From positions 1 to 64,000 of the forward strand of contig NZ_JIAH01000009.1 in assembly GCF_000688415.1 (NCBI RefSeq): a DNA stretch of 64,000 nucleotides, read 5' to 3'. Source of the stretch: Corynebacterium pseudodiphtheriticum DSM 44287. Its GTDB lineage: Bacteria > Actinomycetota > Actinomycetes > Mycobacteriales > Mycobacteriaceae. Position numbers and translations under genes: made by a program. The notes beneath the pieces are model-generated. The model was not told where the DNA came from and did no database searches. It saw only the letters and a list, made by a program, of their open reading frames with translations. This document shows, piece after piece, positions 57,613 through 64,000 of the stretch (position 1 is the stretch's first letter; every line of letters begins with the position of its first letter).

Positions 57613-59358
57613 GTGCGCATGACGATTGGCGATTTTCTCATCCGCCGCTTGCAAGAAATCGGCATCACTGAAGTTATTGGTGTGCCGGGTGATTTCAACT
57701 TGAACTGGTTGGAGCAAATTGAAGCTGCCGACGGCATCCGCTTTGTGGGCAGCACCAATGAGCTCAACGCCGCGTATGCTGCCGACGGCTATGCGCGTGC
57801 CCGCGGGGTCTCGTGCCTTTTGACCACCTACGGTGTCGGTGAACTCTCCGCGCTCAACGGCCTGGCCGGCGCCACCTGCGAGCACATCCCCATGGTCTCG
57901 ATCGCCGGTGCTCCCCCGCTGTTTGCCACGGAAAAACGCTGGTTGCTGCACCATACGCTTGCCGACGGCAACTTCGGCAATATGCTCGATTCGCTGCGCC
58001 CCTTCACCGCGCTGGCCGAGCGCATCAGCCCCATGAATGCGGTTACCGAAATTGATCGCGCGCTGCGGACCTGCCTGCGGGAAAAGCGGCCAGTGCACCT
58101 GCAGCTGCCCTCCGATATTTCCCACCTGAGCATCACCGTGCCCGACGAACCACTGGATACCTCGCTCGAACCGTCGGATCCGGTGCAACTCGAGGCAGTG
58201 TTGGACCGGCTGGTGCAGGAATTCGCGGCGGCGGAAAACCCGGTATTGCTCGTCGACCAGGATGCACAGCGCCACGGGTTTTTGGATTTGTTTGCCCAGA
58301 TCGTCGACAAGATTCAGCTGCCTTATGCCCAGATGGCTTCCGGCAAAGCTTTACTGAGTGAGCAGCACCCACTGTTTTTGGGCACCTATAACGGCAAGGC
58401 CTCGTGGCCGGGTGTGCGCGAGCGCGTAGAAGGCTCGGATTTCTTGCTCACCTGCACCCCACGGTTCATTGAGGTGAATTCGGGTAGCTTCTCGCATGAG
58501 TTGCACGAAGAAAATATCGTGGATTTCGGTGACCAGCACGTCAATATTTACGGCGAGCACATCGTGGGCTTGGACACCACAGAAGTGTTGGCCAAATTGC
58601 TGAAGCGGCTGCCTGCTGCCGACGGAGCTGGCTCGGGCACTAGCGCCACCGGAGAGAGCGCTGGAGAGAGCGCCGGAGACAGCACGGCCAAGCAGCCAAG
58701 CAGCGTGAACCCGGAGGCAGTACTGCCGGAGCCATTCGAGGTACGCGCTGGTGCCGAGCTGACGCAGGCGCGCTTGTGGCCGCAGGTTCAGGAGTTCATC
58801 CGCCCTGGTGACACGGTTATTGCGGAGGCCGGAACCTCTAATATTGGTTTGGGCCCACAGCGCATGCCGGAAAATGTTCGCTACATCAACAGTGCCATTT
58901 GGGGTTCGATTGGTTATACCCTGCCCGCTTTGCTGGGCAGCCAAATGGCGGATGCGGACACACGCCACCTGTTGTTCATCGGTGATGGTTCTTTCCAGCT
59001 GACCGCCCAGGAATTGTCGACGATTCTGCGAGAGAATCAAAAGCCAATCATCGTATTGTTGAACAACCGTGGCTACACCATCGAGCGCTACATCCTGGGC
59101 ATGGACCGCGAGTACAACGACATCGCCGATTGGGCTTATCACAAGTTACCGGAGGTTTTTGTCCCCGGAACCGAGATGGTTTCCTATACCGCACGCACTG
59201 AAGACGAGCTTGCCGACGCCTTCACCGCTATTAATAACAGCGACAAGGGTGCGTTCCTGGAAATCCACTTGGACCCAGAAGACGCCCCAGCTGGCCTGCA
59301 GGCCTTCGGCCCGATGACCGCGGAATTCGATTACGGACCACGCGGGCCTAGGAACTAA
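57613..59358 (+). CDS. ipdC: Thiamine-dependent 2-oxo-acid decarboxylase
   Basis: The 581-residue enzyme has the catalytic Glu in STNELNAAYAADGYARA, the HH pair in RWLLHHTLADG that marks pyruvate/indolepyruvate decarboxylases, and the ThDP motif GDGSFQLTAQ...LLNN at residues ~457-485. An Ala/Gly/Ser/Thr-rich insert lies near residues 337-368. It decarboxylates a keto acid such as indolepyruvate, phenylpyruvate or pyruvate to the aldehyde; specificity cannot be read. GTG 57613 has GAAGGG at good spacing; an ATG two codons later is an alternative. Confidence 0.83.
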   Translation: MRMTIGDFLIRRLQEIGITEVIGVPGDFNLNWLEQIEAADGIRFVGSTNELNAAYAADGYARARGVSCLLTTYGVGELSALNGLAGATCEHIPMVSIAGAPPLFATEKRWLLHHTLADGNFGNMLDSLRPFTALAERISPMNAVTEIDRALRTCLREKRPVHLQLPSDISHLSITVPDEPLDTSLEPSDPVQLEAVLDRLVQEFAAAENPVLLVDQDAQRHGFLDLFAQIVDKIQLPYAQMASGKALLSEQHPLFLGTYNGKASWPGVRERVEGSDFLLTCTPRFIEVNSGSFSHELHEENIVDFGDQHVNIYGEHIVGLDTTEVLAKLLKRLPAADGAGSGTSATGESAGESAGDSTAKQPSSVNPEAVLPEPFEVRAGAELTQARLWPQVQEFIRPGDTVIAEAGTSNIGLGPQRMPENVRYINSAIWGSIGYTLPALLGSQMADADTRHLLFIGDGSFQLTAQELSTILRENQKPIIVLLNNRGYTIERYILGMDREYNDIADWAYHKLPEVFVPGTEMVSYTARTEDELADAFTAINNSDKGAFLEIHLDPEDAPAGLQAFGPMTAEFDYGPRGPRN

Positions 59359-59405
59359 GAGGTCACGGAACTAAGGCGCCGCGGAATTAAGAGGTCAGGA
59401 ATTGC

Positions 59406-59570
59406 AGTTGTTGTTATTTATTGAAACAACTAACAACAACTCTAAACAACTAGCAACAACTATTCTGAGCTGCGAAAATATACGACTTTCCCCACTTTGG
59501 CATCGCGCAAGTTGTTTCCAAGTTGTTTGCTAGTTGTTTTAGAAGAAGAAAAACCGCGCAGAAAACAACT
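59406..59570. repeat. Phased array of AACAACT heptamers
   Basis: AACAACT occurs at 59425, 59435, 59445 and 59455, exactly 10 bp apart, and again at 59564. Its reverse complement AGTTGTT occurs at 59406, 59510, 59521 and 59532 (the last three 11 bp apart). The nine copies lie in the 240-bp gap before a frameshifted gene. The one-turn phasing suggests binding of a repeated protein on one DNA face. Confidence 0.8.
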
Positions 59571-59598
59571 TTCTGGGATTTTGCCTATATTCGACGCT

Positions 59599-60920
59599 AT
59601 GGATGTCACGCCCACAAAACGTGATGGCACTAATTGCCGTGCGATGTCGGAAGAAGAACGCCGCCTGATCCGTCGCATCCGAGAGGATGATGACTATTCA
59701 AATCGTATTTCTTCCTATCCGGTGGAGGATTTGTCTCATGAAGTCCTCACTGAATTGCGGCGACTGTTACGCTCACACCGCCAACGTCGCGGCATCGACG
59801 CTGCCACCCCAACCGGCGCCCAGGCACTCTTGCGCGAGGTCGGGCTACTCAGCGACGATGGCAGCCTCAAACGTGCAGGTGAAATTCTGCTTACGCCTGC
59901 ATCCACAACCCAAGTCACAATTCGCCACCTATGGCGAGCATTACCCGGAGCAGACCCAAAAGCCACAGAGTTTTCTACTCCATTACTTGAGGCACTGCCA
60001 GCGTTGCGTCGGCTCATTCTAGAACGAGCTGATCAAGAAATGGTCCGGGTGCAATTCGACAGCGGGCAAGAATCGGCGATCCCTCGTTTTCCTGCGCAGG
60101 CTATCGACGAAGCCATCACCAATGCCATCATCCATCGCGACTGGCGCACGGAGAAGCCGGTCGTCATCGACCAGTCGCCACGCATCTTGAAAGTGTGGTC
60201 ACCCGGTCCATTGGTCCCTGGTGTCGACGAAAACCGTCTCCTCACAACACAATCCGTCCCCCGAAACGGACGGTTAATGGCGAGCATGCGTTCAATTGGT
60301 ATGGCAGAAGAGTCATCACGTGGGTTCGATCGAATGTGGCTAGCAATGCTGAGCACTGGGCGCGAAGTTCCAGAAGTCATCACTTCGACGAATTTGTCGA
60401 GATCATTTTCGCAGCCGGAACTCCCGACGTCGCATTCATCCAAGCAATTCACGAACTCACAGCGAGATTCGGCGATGAAATCATCCATAATTTAAACACG
60501 ATGCTCGTGCTGTGGAAGCTCTGGCACGCACCGCTTATAACTCTCAAGCAAACTGCTCATAGCACCCAAACATCTCAGCTCGAAGCTAGTGAACTATTAA
60601 ATGCACTCGAAGACTACGGCGTTGTTCAGCGCATAAATAATGCAGATGAATGGGTGTTATCCGCGCAGGTGGCACAATTGTCTGGCAAGGATCTGCCCAC
60701 CGCGGCTGCCAGCGTCCAAGAGCGCATTGAGGCGCAGCTCCAGGACGGCAACTCCGTTGCTGCAGCGGAATTAGCAGAACGTTTCGGCATATCGCGTGGT
60801 GAAATCACCAACGTGCTGCGCCATCTGCGCACATTGGGTCGAGCACAAATCGATCCAGCTGGTCCACAACGCGGCTCGGGAACCCGCTGGATCGCAACAG
60901 CACCAAACACTCCCCGCTAA
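59599..60920 (+). pseudogene. AlbA/RecG-like ATP-binding protein, frameshifted
   Basis: The first frame carries FPAQAIDEAITNAIIHRDWR, the GHKL/RecG-like AAA_4 segment, up to GREVPEVITS. At about 60378-60388 the reading continues only in another frame, with DEFVEIIFAAGTPDVAFIQAI, LVLWKLW and a C-terminal winged helix (VAAAELAERFGISRGEITNVLRHLRTLGRAQI). The N-terminal Schlafen/AlbA_2 domain of the family is missing. Such proteins occur in phage-defence and regulatory loci. A one-base change would rejoin the frames, so it may be recent, or a sequencing error. Confidence 0.75.
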
Positions 60921-62347
60921 GCGTTAATCGCCTGCGGATAAGCCAGCCCCTTCAACCCCTCAGTACCAAACTCCACGCCATAACCGGAGGATTTAATACC
61001 ACCAAAAGGCACCCGCGGATCCACCGCACCATGCTTATTAATCCACACCGTCCCAGCCTGCAAACGACCAGCAACCTCACGAGCTTTGCCCGCATCCGCC
61101 GACCACACCGAAGCACCCAACCCCACATCCAAGCTATTAGCCCACGCAATCGCCTGATCCAATTCGGAATAACGAATCAGCGGCACAGCCGGACCGAACT
61201 GCTCTTCCGCAACCAATGGGTTATCTGGATCAATATCAGCCACGATCGTTACCGGATAAAAATAACCCGGTGCATCATAATCCGGGTCACCACCAACAAG
61301 CACACGCCCACCACCATCTTTGGCGGCTTTGACCAAACCATCAACAATGTCGAACTGCGCTTTGTTCTGCAGCGGGCCTAGCACGTTGTTCTCATCCAGA
61401 CCATTGCCCATCGGCATCTTTTTCGCAATAGCCACCAAGGCTTCAGCGACCTCATCATAAATCGCATCCGGAACATAGATACGCTTGGCTGCGGCACACG
61501 TCTGCCCGGTATTGATGAACGCACCCCAGAACAGATCTTCGGCAATCGCCTGCGGGTCGACATCATCAAGCACCACGGCAGCATCGTTACCGCCGAGTTC
61601 CAGGGTCAGGCGGGTGACGTTATTGGCAGAAGCCTCGATGATTTTCTTGCCGGTTTCCGTCGAACCAGTAAACATGATCTTGTCGATACCTGGGTGGGTT
61701 GTCAGTGCTGCACCAACCCCACCATCACCGGTAACGATGTGGAGAACATCTTTCGGCAACACAGTATTCGCGATGGCCACCAGCGCGCTGACTGATAGCG
61801 GGGTATACCCGGATGGTTTAACCACGACGGTGTTGCCCATGCGTAGTGCTGGTGCGATTTGCCAGATGGTGATCATCATCGGCCAGTTCCATGGACCAAT
61901 CGCACCGACAACACCCAGCGGCCGGTAGTGCACGGTAGCGGTGATGTCATCATCAACGGCGGTGTAATCCGGGGATTCAAACGAGGCGGTTGCCCGCAGC
62001 CACGCGGCACACGCGCCGACCTCGAAGCGGGCATTGGGTCCGTTAAGTGGTTTGCCTTGTTCTTGCGAAAGCAACTTAGCCAGTGGTTCTGCGGCTTCTT
62101 CAATGGCATCAGCGAATTTGTTCAGCAGTTCGCAGCGAGCGTGATCGCCTTGTGCTTCCCAGTCTGGTTGCGCAGCACGCGCAGCAGCAATGGCATCGTT
62201 GAGATCGCTTTCGTTTTGGACCTGGTAGGTGCCGACGAGCTCGCCGGTGGCGGGGTTGTGGATCTCGGCGCTGCCATCGCTGTCACCGTCGGTGGTGATG
62301 GCGTCCATAATGGCGTCGTAGGTGGTCAGGGTATGGGTTTCGGACAC
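60917..62347 (-). CDS. NAD(P)-dependent aldehyde dehydrogenase
   Basis: The 476-residue enzyme has the cofactor segment VGAIGPWNWPMM and VVKPSGYTPLSV, the catalytic Glu in TLELGGNDAAVV and the catalytic Cys in FINTGQTCAAAKR. It begins with ~22 polar residues before HNPATGELV. It oxidises an aldehyde to the acid; succinate semialdehyde or an aromatic aldehyde is plausible given the decarboxylase nearby, but specificity is not determinable. It ends overlapping the end of the convergent AlbA-like pseudogene by 4 bp. Confidence 0.9.
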   Translation of the reverse strand: MSETHTLTTYDAIMDAITTDGDSDGSAEIHNPATGELVGTYQVQNESDLNDAIAAARAAQPDWEAQGDHARCELLNKFADAIEEAAEPLAKLLSQEQGKPLNGPNARFEVGACAAWLRATASFESPDYTAVDDDITATVHYRPLGVVGAIGPWNWPMMITIWQIAPALRMGNTVVVKPSGYTPLSVSALVAIANTVLPKDVLHIVTGDGGVGAALTTHPGIDKIMFTGSTETGKKIIEASANNVTRLTLELGGNDAAVVLDDVDPQAIAEDLFWGAFINTGQTCAAAKRIYVPDAIYDEVAEALVAIAKKMPMGNGLDENNVLGPLQNKAQFDIVDGLVKAAKDGGGRVLVGGDPDYDAPGYFYPVTIVADIDPDNPLVAEEQFGPAVPLIRYSELDQAIAWANSLDVGLGASVWSADAGKAREVAGRLQAGTVWINKHGAVDPRVPFGGIKSSGYGVEFGTEGLKGLAYPQAINA

Positions 62348-62540
62348 GGGAACTCCTTAGTGTCTGTTACAGAAGTTTCTGTTGTGATCTGAGTGCCAGC
62401 ATATACAACCGCCTTTCCCAGGGATAGTGCCGCGAGTCACTAAAATTAATTACCGGTCTACAATTTTCCACCTGGGCGAGAAAATTAAACGGGCCACACA
62501 ACCACCACCGGTTAGTTGACACATCATCTATCATGGTGTC

Positions 62541-63572
62541 ATGAAGAAATTCGGATTCCTTAGCTTCGGACATTACAAGTTCCCCGGCCAGCGCGGGCCT
62601 AATGCCCAGCAGACCCTCAAGCAGGGGCTGGAGCTAGCCGTGGAGGCAGACAAGATTGGCGTGAATGGCGCGTATTTCCGCGTGCACCACTTTGCCCCGC
62701 AGGGGGCGGCGCCGATGCCGTTGCTTTCTGCGATTGCCGCGCGCACCAAGCACATTGAGGTCGGTACCGGCGTGATCGATATGCGTTACGAAAACCCGTT
62801 GTACTTGGCAGAAGAGGCCGCTGCACTGGATTTGCTTGCCGACGGCCGGGTCGCGTTGGGGGTTTCACGGGGATCACCGGAGCCTGCGCACCGTGGTTGG
62901 GAGGCTTTCGGCTACACCGGTTCCGACGATCCGCGCGGGGCAGATCTTGCCCGGGAGAAGTTCGCGAAGTTTATGCAGGGCGTGCGCGGTGAGGCCGTCG
63001 TCAAGTCTGCACAGGATCCGTATCCACCGATTTACCAGCCAGATACTCCGCTACCAGTGATGCCACATTCGCCTGGTTTGCAGCGCAATATCTGGTGGGG
63101 TGCTGGAACGAAGAAAACTGCCGAGTGGGCCGCTGAGCAGGGCGTGAACCTGATGAGTTCCACGTTGCTGACGGAGGCCACTGGTGAGGCGTTTGGTGAT
63201 TTGCAGGCGGCGCAGTTGCAGGCTTATCACGAGGCGTGGAAGCAGGCTGGGCATGATTGGACGCCGCGGACGTCGGTGAGCCGCAGCGTGTTCCCGATTG
63301 TCAGCGACCGGGATCGGGCGTTGTTTGGTATGAGCGGTGGTAATGACCAGATCGGCATTATTGATGGTTATGAGTCGACGTTTGGTCGTACTTATGCCGG
63401 CGAGCCGGAGCAATTGATCGAGCAGCTCAAGGACGACGCCGCCGTGATGGAGGCGGATACTTTGATGCTGACGATCCCGAACCAGCTGGGTGTGGATCTG
63501 AACCTGCGGCTTCTGCAGAATTTCGCCGAGCATGTGGCCCCTGCTTTGGGCTGGGAGCCGGCGAACCGTTAG
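62541..63572 (+). CDS. Luciferase-like (LLM) flavin-dependent oxidoreductase
   Basis: The 343-residue protein begins MKKFGFLSFGHYKFPGQ and has the bacterial luciferase-like TIM-barrel pattern: VEADKIGVNGAYFRVHHFAP, VGTGVIDMRYENPLYLAEEAAALDLLADGRVALGVSRGSPEP and a final LLQNFAEHVAPAL. Such enzymes use reduced flavin (FMNH2 or F420) to oxidise varied substrates. The gene is divergent from the aldehyde dehydrogenase gene with a 193-bp gap, and a shared substrate is possible but unproven. Confidence 0.85.
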   Translation: MKKFGFLSFGHYKFPGQRGPNAQQTLKQGLELAVEADKIGVNGAYFRVHHFAPQGAAPMPLLSAIAARTKHIEVGTGVIDMRYENPLYLAEEAAALDLLADGRVALGVSRGSPEPAHRGWEAFGYTGSDDPRGADLAREKFAKFMQGVRGEAVVKSAQDPYPPIYQPDTPLPVMPHSPGLQRNIWWGAGTKKTAEWAAEQGVNLMSSTLLTEATGEAFGDLQAAQLQAYHEAWKQAGHDWTPRTSVSRSVFPIVSDRDRALFGMSGGNDQIGIIDGYESTFGRTYAGEPEQLIEQLKDDAAVMEADTLMLTIPNQLGVDLNLRLLQNFAEHVAPALGWEPANR

Positions 63573-64000
63573 TTTTGTGCTTCTTTTTTGGGGCTGCGGC
63601 CCGGCAGTAGCTGGGCACTATGCCGAAGTAGCCGGTAAGCCCCTAGACAACCAGCAGGGCGTATACAAGCAATCTTTACCTCTAAGAGCCCCATTCCATC
63701 GTTGATGCTGGTGCCCATTCCGGAGCATTCACCCTGCGGTAGTGAAACGGTACGGTGCGAGCTTCCCACGCCCACCAAGAAACCTTGAGCTCAAACACGA
63801 AGACGATACCTGCCTGTCACACCTCGGCGGTTAACTAAACCGCAGCCTCTTGCAGCGAGCTCTACGTACCCCTCTATCAGTACCCCCGCTCTGCGCACAA
63901 AATTACCCACACAACCGGATCCGAGAGTTTATGAACTTTCGACCCCTCTCGACAAACAGCCAGACAAACGAGATAAAATGGGCTAGTCACAGCTAGAGCA
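63573..64000. other. Intergenic right edge
   Basis: No gene is supported in these 428 bp. GCGGTT/AACCGC forms a small hairpin near 63820-63836. A TAAAAT at about 63974-63979 could be a -10 element of a gene beginning beyond the window, but the -35 match is weak. Confidence 0.4.

Larger units (their letters stand above)
10931..62844. repeat. Dispersed 10-mer CTTGCCGACG, about 26 copies
   Basis: Exact copies begin on the + strand at 10931, 12608, 14683, 15352, 19775, 20033, 20950, 22459, 31866, 33841, 38486, 39372, 46337, 54386, 54416, 57958, 59209 and 62835, and on the minus strand at (left ends) 18466, 20188, 21596, 22544, 31790, 41787, 54752 and 57371. All lie in genes or gene remnants. About 17 read Leu-Ala-Asp; the others read Val-Gly-Lys, Ser-Ala-Ser or Leu-Pro-Thr. 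Counted by eye; the base before is usually G or T. Confidence 0.7.

Noticed and set aside
58351..59142. 263-codon minus-strand frame inside the decarboxylase gene
   Set aside because: It is the complement of a clear, full-length thiamine-dependent enzyme.
1..64000. tRNA, rRNA and CRISPR arrays
   Set aside because: I saw no tRNA T-loop and acceptor pairs, no rRNA core sequence and no regularly spaced repeats with unique spacers. A covariance-model scan would settle tRNAs.

Overview
The window looks like chromosomal DNA of a host-associated Corynebacterium of moderate GC content. This is inferred from protein families and gene order, not from a marker gene. The supporting neighbourhoods are ponA next to ino1 and a malR-uspA type pair, rpsF-ssb-rplI, a heme-exporter/two-component pair of the HrtBA-ChrSA type, and an fprA-like gene divergent from the cysI-cysH sulfate-reduction locus. 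I saw no rRNA or tRNA gene, CRISPR array or intact insertion sequence.

Layout. 0.7-10 kb holds an NYN-domain protein, PspA, succinyl-CoA ligase (sucCD), thioredoxin, dnaB and the rpsF-ssb-rplI operon; the gap upstream of dnaB carries a cluster of DnaA boxes. 10-23 kb holds a DUF2029-type glycosyltransferase, the class A penicillin-binding protein PonA, a dead ino1, a MarR regulator with a universal stress protein, TrhO, a DUF1846 protein, an Nei-type glycosylase, the NAD(P)HX repair enzyme and a cupin. 23-29.5 kb is an accessory island: an ABC exporter with its own two-component system, a broken IS3-family orfA and a truncated Gly/Ala-rich secreted-peptide gene followed by a small membrane protein. 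29.5-38 kb holds a TrkA/TrkH potassium system, a probable heme exporter (HrtBA) with ChrSA, and another ABC exporter behind a run of ten G. 38-45 kb holds a flavoprotein dehydrogenase, a DJ-1/PfpI protein, a lipoprotein, dead cysH and cysI, and FprA. 45-50 kb holds a third ABC/two-component module. 50-64 kb holds a DUF5129 protein, a phosphate cotransporter, leuS, a 2-oxo-acid decarboxylase, a frameshifted AlbA/RecG-like gene, an aldehyde dehydrogenase and a luciferase-like monooxygenase.

Themes. (1) Genome decay: ino1, cysI, cysH, an AlbA/RecG-like gene, an IS3 orfA, a bacteriocin-like peptide gene and a winged-helix gene are all broken, which suggests lost sulfate reduction and perhaps lost inositol synthesis. 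(2) Envelope-stress and export capacity is dense: four ABC exporters and three NarL-type two-component systems lie in 26 kb. (3) Several DNA-level patterns are not explained by genes. The most notable are a 10-mer, CTTGCCGACG, found about 26 times by eye on both strands and in several reading frames; a composite DnaA-box module repeated three times upstream of dnaB; and a phased array of AACAACT heptamers at 59.4-59.6 kb.
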